The notes under the pieces were generated by a model. That model was not told the origin of the DNA. It saw only the letters and a list, made by a program, of their open reading frames with translations, and ran no database searches. Source: Rhizobium sp. CSW-27 (lineage in GTDB: Bacteria > Pseudomonadota > Alphaproteobacteria > Rhizobiales > Rhizobiaceae). Taken from it: 64,000 bases of DNA. The position numbers and the translations under genes were made by a program. The stretch is taken from NCBI RefSeq assembly GCF_018760785.1, contig NZ_JAHHZO010000002.1, positions 434,001 through 498,000 of the forward strand. The letters run 5' to 3'. Of this stretch, positions 1 to 11,920 are shown piece after piece. Numbering within the stretch: the stretch's first letter is position 1; each line of letters opens with the position of its first letter.

Positions 1-1
1 G

Positions 2-79
2 ATGCCGACGATGACAATCGAGAATATGAACGAGATTATCGCGGACGCCGTTGTCGATCATGTCATGGGGCGCGAATGA
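2..79 (+). CDS. C-terminal end of a probable VapB-type antitoxin (partial)
   Basis: An open frame enters from the left edge and ends in TGA at 77-79. The last ~25 codons are small, mixed-charge and unremarkable, so no fold can be assigned. The call rests on context: its stop overlaps the start of a PIN-domain toxin in an ATGA arrangement, the usual layout of vapBC operons, where the antitoxin comes first. The in-frame ATG at position 2 is probably internal and the true start lies outside the window. It could instead be the end of an unrelated gene. Confidence 0.5.
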   Translation: MPTMTIENMNEIIADAVVDHVMGRE

Positions 80-474
80 TCGGGCTCGACACCAATATCC
101 TGCTGCGTCTGATCCTGCAGGACGATGACAGTCAATCCAACCGGGCGCTTGTTCTGGTTGACAGTCTATCTTCGGAAAAGCCGGGTTTCGTCAACAGTGC
201 AGTACTGCTGGAATTCATCTGGACTGCGCGGCGATATGCGAAAATGACCCGCGAGGAACTGAAGATCATTCTCTGCGGATTTCTCGATTCCGACAATCTC
301 GTGCTGGAAGATGAGAGTATCATAGAAATGACACTGGACGAGATGGACCGCAGCGGCGAGGAGTTTGCCGACATCTTCATTGCTCTCAAGAACAGGGAGC
401 AGGGATGTCGCACGACGATGACGTTCGACAGGAATGCGGCAAGGGCCATACCCCATATGGAACTCCTCGCATGA
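76..474 (+). CDS. vapC: VapC-family toxin, PIN-domain ribonuclease
   Basis: 132 residues, the normal size for a VapC toxin. The acidic residues expected to bind Mg/Mn in PIN nucleases are visible: D5 in the opening LDTN motif, E46 in LLEF, D99 in FADIF and D118 in TFDR. VapC proteins cleave RNA, often tRNA, and are held inactive by the upstream VapB. The start overlaps the preceding stop by 4 nt and its own stop overlaps the ruvB start by 4 nt, so toxin and ruvB are probably translated from one message. The RNA target cannot be predicted. Confidence 0.85.
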   Translation: MIGLDTNILLRLILQDDDSQSNRALVLVDSLSSEKPGFVNSAVLLEFIWTARRYAKMTREELKIILCGFLDSDNLVLEDESIIEMTLDEMDRSGEEFADIFIALKNREQGCRTTMTFDRNAARAIPHMELLA

Positions 475-1511
475 CGCTGCCCAACCCCATCCTCTCGCCC
501 GACAAGAAGGGTGAGGATCTCGATACCGCGCTTCGGCCGCAGTCGCTGGACGAGTTCACCGGCCAGGCGGAGGCGCGCGCCAATCTGAAGGTGTTCATCG
601 AGGCGGCGAAGAACCGTGGCGAGGCGCTGGATCACGTGCTGTTCGTCGGTCCCCCGGGGCTCGGCAAGACGACGCTGGCGCAGATCATGGCGAAGGAACT
701 CGGCGTCAACTTCCGCTCGACCTCCGGTCCGGTGATTGCCAAGGCCGGCGATCTCGCGGCCCTGCTGACCAATCTCGAGGAGCGCGACGTCCTGTTCATC
801 GACGAGATCCATCGCCTCAATCCGGCGGTGGAGGAAATCCTCTATCCGGCCATGGAGGATTTCCAGCTGGATCTCATCATCGGCGAGGGCCCGGCGGCGC
901 GCTCGGTGAAGATCGACTTGTCGAAATTCACCCTGGTTGCGGCCACCACGCGCCTTGGCCTGTTGACGACGCCGCTGCGCGACCGCTTCGGTATTCCGGT
1001 CCGCCTCAGCTTCTACACGGTGGAGGAACTGGAGCTGATCGTGCGGCGCGGCGCACGCCTGATGGGGCTCGGCATGACGGATGAGGGCGCGCGCGAGATT
1101 GCCCGGCGCGCCCGCGGCACGCCGCGCATTGCCGGCCGCCTGCTGCGGCGCGTGCGTGATTTTGCCGAGGTTGCCCGCGCCGAGGCGGTGACGCGGCAGA
1201 TCGCCGACGAGGCACTCACCCGCCTCAATGTCGACAACATGGGCCTCGACCAGCTCGACAACCGCTATCTTTCGATGATCGCCGTGAACTTTGCCGGCGG
1301 GCCGGTGGGGATCGAGACCATCGCGGCCGGCCTTTCCGAACCGCGCGATGCAATCGAGGACATCATCGAGCCCTACATGATCCAGCAGGGTTTCATCCAG
1401 CGCACGCCACGCGGCCGCGTGCTGACCGCCACCGCGTGGAAGCATCTCGGCCTGCAGCCGCCGAAGGATCTGGAGGCGGCGCAGTTTCGCCTGAGTCTCG
1501 ACGATGAGTGA
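471..1511 (+). CDS. ruvB: Holliday junction branch-migration ATPase RuvB
   Basis: 346 residues, matching rhizobial RuvB length. RuvB is the AAA+ motor of the RuvABC complex, driving branch migration of Holliday junctions in recombinational repair. Walker A GPPGLGKT is at residues 60-67, Walker B DEIH at 111-114, followed by the sensor and arginine-finger region and a C-terminal winged helix. The ATG at 471 is preferred over an in-frame upstream start at 405 because it gives the family N-terminus and overlaps the vapC stop (ATGA). ruvA is expected upstream of the toxin pair but lies outside the window. Confidence 0.97.
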   Translation: MTLPNPILSPDKKGEDLDTALRPQSLDEFTGQAEARANLKVFIEAAKNRGEALDHVLFVGPPGLGKTTLAQIMAKELGVNFRSTSGPVIAKAGDLAALLTNLEERDVLFIDEIHRLNPAVEEILYPAMEDFQLDLIIGEGPAARSVKIDLSKFTLVAATTRLGLLTTPLRDRFGIPVRLSFYTVEELELIVRRGARLMGLGMTDEGAREIARRARGTPRIAGRLLRRVRDFAEVARAEAVTRQIADEALTRLNVDNMGLDQLDNRYLSMIAVNFAGGPVGIETIAAGLSEPRDAIEDIIEPYMIQQGFIQRTPRGRVLTATAWKHLGLQPPKDLEAAQFRLSLDDE

Positions 1512-2016
1512 GGGAACCCGCATCCGCATCAAGGCGAAGCCGAAGCGCACCTTCCAGATGCGCATTGCCGGCCTCGGCTTCCGAAACGGCCATGTGCTGG
1601 TGCATCGCGCCACGCACGAACTCTTCTGGACCTTCCCGGGCGGCGGCGCGGAAATCGGCGAGACCTCCGAGGAGACCCTCAGGCGCGAGATGATGGAAGA
1701 ACTCGGTGTCGAGGTCGAGGTTGGCCGCGTGCTGTGGATCGTGGAGAACTTCTTCCACTACGAGGGGCGTGACTGGCACGAACTCGGCATCTACTACCGC
1801 ATGGAGATCCCGCAGACCTTTCCCTTCGCGCCGGAAGGCATCATCCATCGCGTTCAGGACGGCGACAACGATCTGGAGTTCAAGTGGGTGCCGGCAACCA
1901 CGGCGGCGCTGACGGCACTCGATATCCCGCCTTATTTCATTGCCGCCGAGATCGAGAACCTGCCGGAGGCGCCGCGGCATCTGGTATGGGATGACAAGAA
2001 CCTGGATCGCGGTTAA
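1504..2016 (+). CDS. Nudix hydrolase
   Basis: 170 residues with a full Nudix box (G-x5-E-x7-REUxEExGU) at residues 47-69, including R61, E62, E65 and E66 for metal-dependent cleavage of nucleoside diphosphate linkages. The substrate cannot be deduced; the aromatic segment around residues 80-100 may shape the pocket. The first codons overlap the end of ruvB by 8 nt, so it is probably translationally coupled to ruvB. A house-cleaning role against damaged nucleotides would suit the repair context, but that is inference. Confidence 0.9.
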   Translation: MSEGTRIRIKAKPKRTFQMRIAGLGFRNGHVLVHRATHELFWTFPGGGAEIGETSEETLRREMMEELGVEVEVGRVLWIVENFFHYEGRDWHELGIYYRMEIPQTFPFAPEGIIHRVQDGDNDLEFKWVPATTAALTALDIPPYFIAAEIENLPEAPRHLVWDDKNLDRG

Positions 2017-2062
2017 GCGTCTGCTGCGAAACCTATAGCCAGGACAAACCGGACCAAGCGTG

Positions 2063-2506
2063 ATGGAAGAAATCACCGTTTCTCTCGCCGGCTCACTCAC
2101 CGATGCCGGTCACAGCCTCGTGCAGCGGGTCTATTACGAGGACACGGATTTTTCCGGCCTCGTCTACCATGCGCGCTATCTGCATTTCCTCGAGCGCGGC
2201 CGCACCGATTACCTGCGCTGCCTTGGCTGCGAGCAGAGCGCGCTGCTGGCCGTCGATGAGGAGGGGCTTGTCTTCGTCGTGCATCGCATGGAGATCGACT
2301 TCAAGGCGCCGGCCCGGATGGACGACGTGCTCACCATCCTGACGCGGACGGAGAAGGCCGGTGGCGCCAAGATGGTGCTGCAGCAGGAGATCCGCCGGGG
2401 CGATGCGCTGCTGGTGGCGGCGAAGGTGATCATCGCGGTGATCAACCGCAACGGCCGCCCGCGGCGCCTGCCGGACAGCATCGCGCGATCCTTCACTGGC
2501 GCGTGA
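2063..2506 (+). CDS. ybgC: YbgC-type acyl-CoA thioesterase of the Tol-Pal cluster
   Basis: Hotdog-fold 4-hydroxybenzoyl-CoA-thioesterase-like protein of 147 residues. The signature EDTDFSGLVYHARYL lies near residues 26-40, and the second Asp of DTD (D29) is the expected catalytic residue. YbgC hydrolyses acyl-CoA, associates with the inner membrane in E. coli and heads tol-pal operons in most proteobacteria, as here. ATG 2063 is preceded by an in-frame GTG at 2060, and either could be used. A 229-nt gap separates it from tolQ, so tolQ may also have its own promoter. Confidence 0.93.
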   Translation: MEEITVSLAGSLTDAGHSLVQRVYYEDTDFSGLVYHARYLHFLERGRTDYLRCLGCEQSALLAVDEEGLVFVVHRMEIDFKAPARMDDVLTILTRTEKAGGAKMVLQQEIRRGDALLVAAKVIIAVINRNGRPRRLPDSIARSFTGA

Positions 2507-2735
2507 GATGCCTTTGTCGACGACTGTAACGCATTCTTAACGATAATATTGTCTTAATGGCGCCCAGGAAAATTGTGCGGTGCACGCCTTCGTTTGACCA
2601 AATTTGAAGGCGAGAAGGCCTCCTGAAACCTCAGGCATACGGGCACTTCAGCGTACGCGCGCACATGACATACTGCGCTTGCGACCCGGTCCGTATTATG
2701 CGTGCCGGGCGTTGGGATTCGGGGATAGTGAACAT

Positions 2736-3455
2736 ATGGAACACGCGGATTTGGCGGCGGCTGCAAGCTCGGTAAGCCTCTTGTCGCTTTTCATGCAGGC
2801 GGGTCTGATCGTGAAGCTGGTCATGATCGGCCTGATCGGTGCCTCGGTCTGGACCTGGGCGATCGTGATCGACAAGTACATGTCGTTCACGAAGGCCAAG
2901 CGCCAGTTCGATCAGTTCGAGCAGGTCTTCTGGTCGGGCCAGTCGCTGGAAGAGCTTTATCGCACCCTTGCAGAGCGCCAGAACAGTGGCCTTGCCGCGA
3001 TCTTCGTGGCCGCCATGCGCGAGTGGAAGAAGAGCTTCGAACGGGGAGCACGCTCGCCGATCGGCCTGCAGATGCGCATCGATCGCGCCATGGACGTGAC
3101 GATTTCGCGTGAAAGCGAAACCTACGAGGCGCGCCTCGGCTCGCTGGCCACCATCGGCTCGGCCGGCCCCTTCATCGGCCTGTTCGGCACGGTCGTCGGC
3201 ATCATGACCTCTTTCCAGGCCATCGCCGGTTCGAAGTCCACCAATCTTGCGGTCGTGGCGCCGGGTATCGCCGAGGCGCTGCTGGCCACCGCCATCGGTC
3301 TCGTCGCGGCCATCCCCGCCGTCATGGCCTACAACAAGTTCATGGCCGATGCCGGCAAGCTCGGCGCGCGGATGGAAGGCTTCGCGGATGAGTTTTCCGC
3401 CATCCTGTCGCGCCAGATCGATGAAAAGCTGCAGCCGCGTCAGGCCGCGCAGTAA
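2736..3455 (+). CDS. tolQ: Tol-Pal system proton-channel subunit TolQ
   Basis: 239-residue inner-membrane protein of the ExbB/TolQ/MotA family. TM1 spans about residues 23-45, followed by a cytoplasmic loop of roughly 90 residues, TM2 at ~136-160 and TM3 at ~172-198. With TolR it forms the proton-driven motor that energises TolA during outer-membrane constriction at division. The frame is open farther upstream to 2604, but ATG 2736 gives the family N-terminus (MEHADL). It heads tolQ-tolR-tolA-tolB, with 25 nt before tolR. Confidence 0.95.
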   Translation: MEHADLAAAASSVSLLSLFMQAGLIVKLVMIGLIGASVWTWAIVIDKYMSFTKAKRQFDQFEQVFWSGQSLEELYRTLAERQNSGLAAIFVAAMREWKKSFERGARSPIGLQMRIDRAMDVTISRESETYEARLGSLATIGSAGPFIGLFGTVVGIMTSFQAIAGSKSTNLAVVAPGIAEALLATAIGLVAAIPAVMAYNKFMADAGKLGARMEGFADEFSAILSRQIDEKLQPRQAAQ

Positions 3456-3480
3456 CGCGCGACGCTGAGGAGTATTTGCA

Positions 3481-3942
3481 ATGGGTATGTCGGCAGGTGG
3501 AGGTAATGCGGCTCGCGGAGGGCGCCGGGGGCGTCGTGGCGGCCGCGGTCGCGGCGGTGCGATCAGCGAAATCAACGTGACGCCGCTGGTCGACGTCATG
3601 CTGGTGCTGCTCATCATCTTCATGGTGGCGGCGCCGATGCTGACCGTCGGCGTGCCGATCGATCTGCCGGAAACCCAGGCGAAGGCGATGAATTCCGATA
3701 CACAGCCGATCACGATTTCGGTCAATCCGCAGGGCGAGGTCTATCTGCAGGAAACCCCGATCGCCATCGACGAGGTGGTGCCGAAGCTCGAGGCGATTGC
3801 CACGACCGGCTATAACGAGCGCATCTATGTGCGTGGCGATACCGCTGCCGCCTATGGCGTGGTGATGAAGGTGATGGCGCGAATTTCCGCCGCCGGCTTC
3901 AAGAACATCGGTCTCGTGACGCAGCAAGAACAGCAAAAGTGA
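3481..3942 (+). CDS. tolR: Tol-Pal system protein TolR
   Basis: 153 residues, ExbD/TolR family. A Gly/Arg-rich cytoplasmic N-terminus (residues 1-27, longer and more basic than in enterics) precedes the single transmembrane helix at ~36-55, which carries the conserved proton-relay aspartate D38 in PLVDVM. The rest is the periplasmic domain. It partners TolQ in the motor that energises TolA. The ATG is preceded by a GAGGAG Shine-Dalgarno at 3467-3472, and tolA follows after 10 nt. Confidence 0.95.
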   Translation: MGMSAGGGNAARGGRRGRRGGRGRGGAISEINVTPLVDVMLVLLIIFMVAAPMLTVGVPIDLPETQAKAMNSDTQPITISVNPQGEVYLQETPIAIDEVVPKLEAIATTGYNERIYVRGDTAAAYGVVMKVMARISAAGFKNIGLVTQQEQQK

Positions 3943-3952
3943 TCCTGTCGCG

Positions 3953-5080
3953 ATGAAGGGTAGCCTTGGCACATCGCTGGTCCTGCACTTCCTGGTTCTG
4001 ACCTGGGCGCTCTTTTCGTTGAGCGCGCCGGCGAAGTTCGAGGTGGGTGACGTGGAGGCTCTGCCGGTCGATATCGTGCCGGTGGAATCGATCACGCAGA
4101 TCCAGCAGGGCGACAAGAAGGCGCCGATGGCGGAGAAATCGGCGCCGAAGCCGACGCAGAAGCCGAAGGTGGTCGAGAATGCCGAAAACGCCGGCGACAA
4201 CGATGTCGACCTGAAGACGCCGCCGACGCCGGTGAAGAAGCCGCTGCAGACCGAGGCTGCCGCAGCGCCGCAGAAGACGGAAAAACCGCTGCCGAATCCG
4301 ACGACCGAGGACAACAAGGTCAAGGAGGTTGCGCCGGAGGAAACCGCGCCGAAGCCGCAGGAGGTGGCAGCCCTGCCGCAGCCGCGTCCGGAGCCCACCC
4401 CGCCGACGCCCAAGCCGGAGCCGCAGCCCGAACCGAAGCCTGCGGAGCAGCAGGCCGAAGAAATTCCCATGCCCGATGCCGTGCCGGTGCCGGCCGCGCG
4501 CCCGACACCCGATGTGCCGAAGCCGCAGGAGGCCAAGCCCGTCGAGAAGCCGGAGCCGAAGAAGACCGAAACGCCGAAGCCTGCCGAAAAGACGCCGGAC
4601 CGCAAGATCGCCGACAAGAAGCAGGAAACCGCCAAGTCCACCTCGTCCAAGGAGAGCGACTTCAACGCCGACGAGATTGCCGCCCTGCTCAACAAGCAGG
4701 AGGCGGCCGGCGGCGGCGCCAAGCGTTCCGCCGCGCCGGCTGCCCTTGGCGGCAAGCACGACACCGGCGGCTCCAAGCTCAGCCAGAGCGAAATCGATGC
4801 CCTGCGCGGCCAGATCCAGAACAACTGGTCGGTCATCTCCGGCATCGAGGGCGCCCAGGGTGTGATCATTACCGTGACGATGAAGCTGGACGAGACCGGC
4901 GCGATCATCGGCCGGCCGGAAGTCAAGGCGACCGGCGGTTCCGACAATGCGCGCCGCACGCTGGAATCCAGCGCGCTGCGCGCCGTGCTGCGCTCGTCAC
5001 CCTTCAAGAACCTCCCCGCCGACAAATACGACGCCTGGAGCGAAGTCGTCGTCAACTTTGATCCAAGCGAACTGCTTTGA
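3953..5080 (+). CDS. tolA: Tol-Pal system protein TolA, TonB-like energy transducer
   Basis: 375 residues with typical TolA architecture: one N-terminal anchor helix (~5-24), a long Pro/Lys/Glu-rich periplasm-spanning segment (~60-235) full of KP and EP pairs, and a C-terminal TonB/TolA-like domain (~280-375) ending in [11 protein letters not shown]. It connects the TolQR motor to TolB/Pal at the outer membrane. The central part is low complexity and diverges fast, so assignment rests on both ends and on position. Its stop lies 14 nt before the tolB start. Confidence 0.92.
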   Translation: MKGSLGTSLVLHFLVLTWALFSLSAPAKFEVGDVEALPVDIVPVESITQIQQGDKKAPMAEKSAPKPTQKPKVVENAENAGDNDVDLKTPPTPVKKPLQTEAAAAPQKTEKPLPNPTTEDNKVKEVAPEETAPKPQEVAALPQPRPEPTPPTPKPEPQPEPKPAEQQAEEIPMPDAVPVPAARPTPDVPKPQEAKPVEKPEPKKTETPKPAEKTPDRKIADKKQETAKSTSSKESDFNADEIAALLNKQEAAGGGAKRSAAPAALGGKHDTGGSKLSQSEIDALRGQIQNNWSVISGIEGAQGVIITVTMKLDETGAIIGRPEVKATGGSDNARRTLESSALRAVLRSSPFKNLPADKYDAWSEVVVNFDPSELL

Positions 5081-5094
5081 AAGGCCCAGTTATC

Positions 5095-6402
5095 ATGATG
5101 AAACGTTCTTTCATCCGCGTGCTGCTTGCACTTGCCGGGATGGCCGTGATGTTCGCGGCACCGGCCGAGGCGCGCGTGGAAATCAACATCAACCGCGGCA
5201 ATGTCGAGCCGTTGCCGATCGCCGTCACCGATTTCCAGTCCGCCAACGACATCGGCGCGCAGATCTCTGCTGTCATCGCGGCCGACCTGCAGCGCTCGGG
5301 CCTGTTTGCTCCGGTCAACAAGGCGGCCTTCATCCAGAAGATCAGCGACCCGAACCAGATGCCGCGCTTCGAGGACTGGAAGGCGATCAACGCGCAGGCG
5401 CTGGTCACCGGCCGCGTGACGCGCGAGGGCGATGGCCGCCTTCGCGCCGAGTTCCGCCTCTGGGATACCTTCGTCGGCCAGCAGATGACCGGCCAGCAGT
5501 TCTTCACCCAGCCGGAGAACTGGCGCCGCGTGGCCCATATCATCGCCGATGCCATTTACAAGCAGATCACCGGTGAAAACGGCTACTTCGATACCCGCGT
5601 GGTCTTCGTGTCCGAAAGCGGCCCCAAGACCGACCGCAAGCGCCAGCTGGCGATCATGGACCAGGACGGCTTCAACGTCCGTATGCTCACCAACAGCAAC
5701 GATATCGTGCTGACGCCGCGCTTTTCGCCGAACCGTCAGGAAATCACCTACATGTCCTTCGAGGGCCAGCAGCCGCGCGTCTATCTGCTGCAGCTTGAGA
5801 CCGGACAGCGCGAGGTGGTGGGCAACTTCCCGGGCATGACCTTTGCGCCGCGCTTCTCGCCGGATGGCCAGAAGGTCATCATGAGCCTGCAGCAGGACGG
5901 AAATTCCAACATCTACACCATGGACCTGCGCTCGCGCACCACGACGCGGCTGACCAATACCGCTGCCATCGACACCTCGCCGTCCTATTCGCCGGATGGT
6001 TCGCGCATCGTCTTCGAAAGCGACCGCGGCGGGCGCCAGCAGCTCTACGTGATGAATGCCGACGGCACCGGCCAGACGCGCATATCCTTCGGTGACGGTT
6101 CCTATTCCACGCCCGTCTGGTCGCCGCGCGGTGACCTGATCGCCTTCACCAAGCAGTCGGCCGGCAAGTTCTCGATCGGCGTGATGAAGCCCGATGGCTC
6201 GGGCGAGCGCATCCTCACCACCGGCTTCCACAATGAGGGCCCGACCTGGGCGCCGAACGGCCGCGTGATCATGTTCTTCCGCCAGGCGGCCGGCGCGGGC
6301 GGTCCGCAGCTCTATTCCATCGATCTGACGGGTTACAACGAGCAGATGGTCAAGACGCCGGCTTTCGCATCCGACCCGGCCTGGTCGCCGCTTCTCGAAT
6401 AG
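5095..6402 (+). CDS. tolB: Periplasmic beta-propeller TolB
   Basis: 435 residues. A cleavable signal peptide (~1-26, ending PAEA) is followed by the N-terminal TolB domain and a WD40-like six-bladed propeller with repeated FSPDG / [14 protein letters not shown] blades from residue ~210 on. TolB binds Pal and links it to TolA. The frame is open from a TTG at 5077, but ATG 5095 (or the adjacent ATG 5098) begins directly at the signal peptide and is the sensible start. It is the last gene of the tight tolQRAB run; pal follows after 166 nt. Confidence 0.95.
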   Translation: MMKRSFIRVLLALAGMAVMFAAPAEARVEININRGNVEPLPIAVTDFQSANDIGAQISAVIAADLQRSGLFAPVNKAAFIQKISDPNQMPRFEDWKAINAQALVTGRVTREGDGRLRAEFRLWDTFVGQQMTGQQFFTQPENWRRVAHIIADAIYKQITGENGYFDTRVVFVSESGPKTDRKRQLAIMDQDGFNVRMLTNSNDIVLTPRFSPNRQEITYMSFEGQQPRVYLLQLETGQREVVGNFPGMTFAPRFSPDGQKVIMSLQQDGNSNIYTMDLRSRTTTRLTNTAAIDTSPSYSPDGSRIVFESDRGGRQQLYVMNADGTGQTRISFGDGSYSTPVWSPRGDLIAFTKQSAGKFSIGVMKPDGSGERILTTGFHNEGPTWAPNGRVIMFFRQAAGAGGPQLYSIDLTGYNEQMVKTPAFASDPAWSPLLE

Positions 6403-6568
6403 TTTGGCTTCTGCGTGCGGGCGGTTCGCGTCCGCACGGAGGCAATTGCCTGAATTTGCGCTGAAACAGCCGTTGATAGCAGATTATTAACCATAGGCAT
6501 TGACTGGCCGTTAACCAAATGCAGTTACGGTCTGGCAACGCCAGAATGTGATCAAGGAGAGATCGGCC

Positions 6569-7108
6569 ATGAGCCGTACCCATACCCCGGCGATGAGCCG
6601 CATGCAGAGCCTCGCACGCAATCCCGCCGTTATCGCGCTGACGCTTGCGCTGGCGCTTGCCGGTTGCGCCAACAAGAAGAACATGCCGAACAGCGCCGGT
6701 GAACTCGGCCTCGGTGCAGGCGGCGCCGGTGCGGCAACGCCGGGCTCCAGCCAGGACTTCACCGTCAATGTCGGCGACCGCATCTTCTTCGATACCGATT
6801 CTTCGTCCATCCGCGCCGATGCCCAGCAGACGCTCGACCGCCAGGCTCAGTGGCTGATGCGGTATCCGCGTTACGCCATCACCATCGAAGGCCATGCCGA
6901 CGAGCGCGGCACGCGCGAATACAACCTGGCGCTCGGCGCCCGCCGTGCAGCCGCCACCCGCGATTACCTCGCATCGCGCGGCGTTCCGGCCAACCGCATG
7001 AAGACGATTTCCTACGGCAAGGAACGTCCGGTTGCTGTCTGCGACGACATCTCCTGCTGGTCGCAGAACCGCCGTGCCGTCACCGTGCTGGGCGGCGCCG
7101 GTTCCTGA
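6569..7108 (+). CDS. pal: Peptidoglycan-associated lipoprotein Pal
   Basis: 179 residues. A lipoprotein signal ends in LALAGC with the lipidated cysteine at C33. A Gly/Ala-rich linker leads to an OmpA-C domain (~70-179) with the peptidoglycan-binding elements FFDTDSS and GHADERGTREYN. It anchors the outer membrane to peptidoglycan and cycles with TolA/TolB. ATG 6569 was chosen over an in-frame ATG at 6548 because an AAGGAGAGA Shine-Dalgarno (6554-6562) sits just before it. The AT-richer gap before it (6403-6568) suggests its own promoter. Confidence 0.95.
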   Translation: MSRTHTPAMSRMQSLARNPAVIALTLALALAGCANKKNMPNSAGELGLGAGGAGAATPGSSQDFTVNVGDRIFFDTDSSSIRADAQQTLDRQAQWLMRYPRYAITIEGHADERGTREYNLALGARRAAATRDYLASRGVPANRMKTISYGKERPVAVCDDISCWSQNRRAVTVLGGAGS

Positions 7109-7135
7109 TCGGCAGCCTGCTGTGCGACATTGCGG

Positions 7136-7163
7136 AAAGGGCGGTCCTCGTGGCCGCCCTTTT
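7136..7163 (+). terminator. Rho-independent terminator after pal
   Basis: The 9-bp inverted repeat AAAGGGCGG (7136-7144) / CCGCCCTTT (7154-7162) has a 9-nt loop and ends in a short T-run. It lies 28 nt after the pal stop and should end the tol-pal transcript before cpoB. Confidence 0.7.
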
Positions 7164-7287
7164 GCCTTGTCCATAGTTTGGCCGAAGTTCGGTTCTCTTT
7201 TGATGGTTAACGCCACGATCTTTTGCTGGTAACAGAAACTGCGTGCGCCATTCTGGCGCCGCCAACAGGTAAAGCGGGACGGACGAC

Positions 7288-8274
7288 ATGAAGAAACTTG
7301 TCTTGGCAGCAATGCTGGGGCTTGCGGCGACGAGCGGGCAGGCGAGCGCATTTTCGCTTTCCAACCTCCTCTCCGGCGGACACCGGGCCGTGCAGCCGGC
7401 GCGCGAGGCGCAGGCGCCGGTCGTGCTGGTGCAAAGCAGCACCGACGCCGTGCGGATCCAGCAACTGGAGGAGGAAATCCGCCAGTTGAACGGTCGCGTC
7501 GAGGAAATGAGCTTCCAGATGCTGCAGATGCAGGAGCAGATGCGCAAGACGCAGGAAGACAACGAATTCCGTTTCCAGCAGCTGGAAAAAAGCCAGACAG
7601 GCGACGCCGCTGCGCCTTCTGTCGCTGCCGCGCCGGCAGCCGGCTCAAAAAAAAACGATGAAATTTCGGCCATCATAGACGCGCCGCCCACTGCGGCGCC
7701 GTCGACCGGCGGCACCACCCGCCGCACGACGGCGCCCGCAGAGACGACGCTCGGCTCGCTGGAAGTGGACAAGAGCGGTGCTCCCGTCGGGGCAACGCTT
7801 AATCAGGCTGCGCGCAATTCCGCCGGCCTGCCGGGCGTGGATGCCGGAAGCGCGCCGGCGGCGAGCGACCCGACCAGGACCGCGTCCCTCGGCAATGAGA
7901 GCGATGCCTACCGTGCCGCCTACAACCATATCCTGTCTGGCGACTATGCCATGGCGGAGACGGAATTCAGCAACTACATCAATGCCTTCCCGAAGAGCAG
8001 CCGTGCCGCCGATGCCAATTTCTGGCTGGGAGAGGCACAGTATTCGCAGGGCAAGTACAACGAATCCGCCAAGACCTTCCTGAACGCCCATCAGACCTAT
8101 GCCAATTCGCCCAAGGCGCCGGAAATGCTGCTGAAGCTCGGCATGTCGCTGGCCGCCCTTGATAACCGCGAAACCGCCTGCGCCACGTTGCGCGAGGTGA
8201 ACCGCCGCTATCCGAATGCCGGCAAGCCGGTGCAGGCAAAGGTGGCCAGCGAAGTGAAGCGGCTGGGTTGCTGA
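7288..8274 (+). CDS. cpoB: Cell division coordinator CpoB (YbgF)
   Basis: 328-residue periplasmic protein. The signal peptide is residues 1-21 (ends GQASA); an N-terminal coiled-coil rich in Q, E and L runs ~50-100, a low-complexity Ala/Thr linker ~105-195, and tetratricopeptide repeats occupy ~205-325 (YRAAYNHILSGDYAMAETEF and two further units). CpoB coordinates peptidoglycan synthesis with Tol-driven outer-membrane constriction. Position after pal is conserved in proteobacteria. The terminator upstream implies separate expression; the gene runs straight into tilS. Confidence 0.93.
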   Translation: MKKLVLAAMLGLAATSGQASAFSLSNLLSGGHRAVQPAREAQAPVVLVQSSTDAVRIQQLEEEIRQLNGRVEEMSFQMLQMQEQMRKTQEDNEFRFQQLEKSQTGDAAAPSVAAAPAAGSKKNDEISAIIDAPPTAAPSTGGTTRRTTAPAETTLGSLEVDKSGAPVGATLNQAARNSAGLPGVDAGSAPAASDPTRTASLGNESDAYRAAYNHILSGDYAMAETEFSNYINAFPKSSRAADANFWLGEAQYSQGKYNESAKTFLNAHQTYANSPKAPEMLLKLGMSLAALDNRETACATLREVNRRYPNAGKPVQAKVASEVKRLGC

Positions 8275-8276
8275 TC

Positions 8277-9635
8277 GTGCCGCCCGAGGGCGGGCAAGAT
8301 CCGTCCGGCGCATCCGCGCTGGCTGCGGCCTGCGATGTCCTCACCCGTCTTCCGGGCTCCGCCCGGCTGCTGATCGCCGTGTCCGGCGGCAGTGATTCGA
8401 CCGGATTGCTCCATGCCTTCCATCGCGGCCTCATTGAATGTGGTCGCAGCGATGTCGCGATTTTCGCCGCCACCATCGATCATGGCCTGCGTCGCGGATC
8501 GGCCGACGAGGCCCGGGCCGTTGCCGCCCTGTGCGCGCGTCTCGGCATTTTCCATGTGACCCGTGTCTGGCAGGGCGAAAAGCCGCCGACCGGCATTTCC
8601 GCCGCGGCGCGCGCCGCGCGCTACGATCTTCTCTGCGCCATTGCCGATGACCTGCATGTCGATGCGATTCTCAGCGGACACACGCTGGACGACCAGTGGG
8701 AGACGCTTGCCATGCGCGCCAGCCGCCCCGGCGGAGAAGGGGGCGCCGGCGCCGTCGGCATGGCGCCTGCCGTGCTGCTGTGTGGCCGCCACTGGCTGCT
8801 GCGCCCCTTCCTGCGGCTGCGCCGTCAGACGATCCGCCGGTTTCTTGTCGCGTCAGGCCTCGGCTGGATCGATGATCCGTCCAACAGCGATCTGCGCTTC
8901 GAACGCGCCCGCACGCGCCTGCGGCTGGCCGAGGCCGCCTCCCTGCCATCTCCGGAAGAACTGGACCGGCTGGCATTGCAGCGTCTGGCGCTCGGCCGCG
9001 CGGTCGCGGCCAGGCTCGGCCAGGGCCTTGCGGTTTCGGGCGGCGTTCTGGCCAGGCTGGATCCTGCGGTCCTTGCCGATGCCGACGCGCCGGTGCTGAC
9101 GGCGGCCTGCGCGGCGCTGGCCGCCGTCTTCGGCGGGCGGGTGCATCCGCCCGCACGCGACAGCCTGGGACGGATCGTCGCATTCCTGCGCTCGGACAGG
9201 CCGGGGCGCCTCACCGCCGGGCGCGTGCTCTTCGACCGCCGCCGGGCGGGTCTTTTCATCCTGCGCGAAAGCCGCGATCTGCCGATCCTTGGTCTGTCTC
9301 CCGGCGAATCGGCGGAATGGGATGGCCGCTTCCTGCTGCACAATGACGGTGCCGTGCCGTTGACGGTTGGGCCGTGCCCGGCCGATCGCGCCCTGGCCGT
9401 GTCGCGCTTTCCAGGCGTTCCGGCCAGCCTGGCGCTCACCGCGCTTCGGGCGTTGCCCGGTCTGCATGGCGTAGCGCAAGGCCGGCAGGCGGATCTGCGC
9501 TGCCTGCCGATTCTGCAGCCTTACCGGTCGTTTCTTCCCGCCTTCGAGCTCGATCTGGCAAATTCTTTTGCCGTTCGGCTGGGCTTGCAGGCATTTCCGC
9601 CATTACCGTTTAACGTTTTCGATCGTAAAACATGA
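8277..9635 (+). CDS. tilS: tRNA(Ile)-lysidine synthase TilS
   Basis: About 452 residues. The ATP-pyrophosphatase P-loop SGGSDS is at residues 36-41. TilS converts C34 of tRNA-Ile(CAU) to lysidine so that it reads AUA. The N-terminal PP-loop domain is well conserved ([20 protein letters not shown]); the C-terminal half is divergent, as usual. The start is uncertain: GTG 8277, 2 nt after the cpoB stop, is given, but TTG 8268 overlapping that stop is also in frame. Either arrangement suggests coupling to cpoB. Confidence 0.9.
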   Translation: MPPEGGQDPSGASALAAACDVLTRLPGSARLLIAVSGGSDSTGLLHAFHRGLIECGRSDVAIFAATIDHGLRRGSADEARAVAALCARLGIFHVTRVWQGEKPPTGISAAARAARYDLLCAIADDLHVDAILSGHTLDDQWETLAMRASRPGGEGGAGAVGMAPAVLLCGRHWLLRPFLRLRRQTIRRFLVASGLGWIDDPSNSDLRFERARTRLRLAEAASLPSPEELDRLALQRLALGRAVAARLGQGLAVSGGVLARLDPAVLADADAPVLTAACAALAAVFGGRVHPPARDSLGRIVAFLRSDRPGRLTAGRVLFDRRRAGLFILRESRDLPILGLSPGESAEWDGRFLLHNDGAVPLTVGPCPADRALAVSRFPGVPASLALTALRALPGLHGVAQGRQADLRCLPILQPYRSFLPAFELDLANSFAVRLGLQAFPPLPFNVFDRKT

Positions 9636-9653
9636 TCGGCGGGTGGTGTTGCC

Positions 9654-9682
9654 TTGGCAAGGGCTCGCCGCAATCCTATGTT
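9654..9682 (+). promoter_or_regulatory. Candidate sigma-70-type promoter for ftsH
   Basis: TTGGCA (9654-9659) and TATGTT (9677-9682) are separated by exactly 17 bp, about 57 nt before the ftsH ATG. Seen by eye only. Confidence 0.4.
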
Positions 9683-9738
9683 ATGCGACAAGTAAGGCGG
9701 AAGCTCATCGAAGCGGCCGTCATTGTCCGGGGAGTTCG

Positions 9739-11676
<1,938 letters not shown>

Positions 11677-11701
11677 GGCCAGAATTTCAGGTCCTGTTGC
11701 A

Positions 11702-11732
11702 AGAGCCGCCCGGCCCAAGGGCGGCTCTTTTT
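11702..11732 (+). terminator. Strong Rho-independent terminator after ftsH
   Basis: The perfect 10-bp stem AGAGCCGCCC (11702-11711) / GGGCGGCTCT (11719-11728) has a 7-nt loop and is followed by TTTTT. Confidence 0.9.
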
Positions 11733-11752
11733 GCGTGAAAGGCACAGGAAGA

Positions 11753-11778
11753 TTGACGCTTTGGTAACGGGATATAAT
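11753..11778 (+). promoter_or_regulatory. Candidate promoter for glmM
   Basis: A consensus TATAAT (11773-11778) stands out in GC-rich DNA. The nearest -35-like TTGACG (11753-11758) is only 14 bp upstream, shorter than ideal, so the true -35 may differ. It lies 143 nt before the glmM start. Confidence 0.4.
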
Positions 11779-11920
11779 CGATTTTGACGGTAATTTATGT
11801 GCCCAGAGGCGCAAACTGTGGCATGAGCGAGCATGCCAGCCCCACGCGGCCGCGATCCGCCGGCTGCAGCTCGGGACAGAAGACGCGCCACTGAGAGCGC
11901 GCGAGCAGCAAGGAGCATTC

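Noticed and set aside
132..1613. Long minus-strand reading frame opposite ruvB
   Set aside because: It is a GC-codon shadow of ruvB, with no family similarity and no ribosome site.
2511..2560. Promoter TTGTCG...GATAAT before tolQ
   Set aside because: The spacing is 22 bp, too long; only general AT-richness supports a promoter here.
3340..6231. 963-codon minus-strand frame opposite tolR-tolB
   Set aside because: Low-complexity Arg/His/Gly composition with no domain; the plus strand holds well-known Tol proteins.
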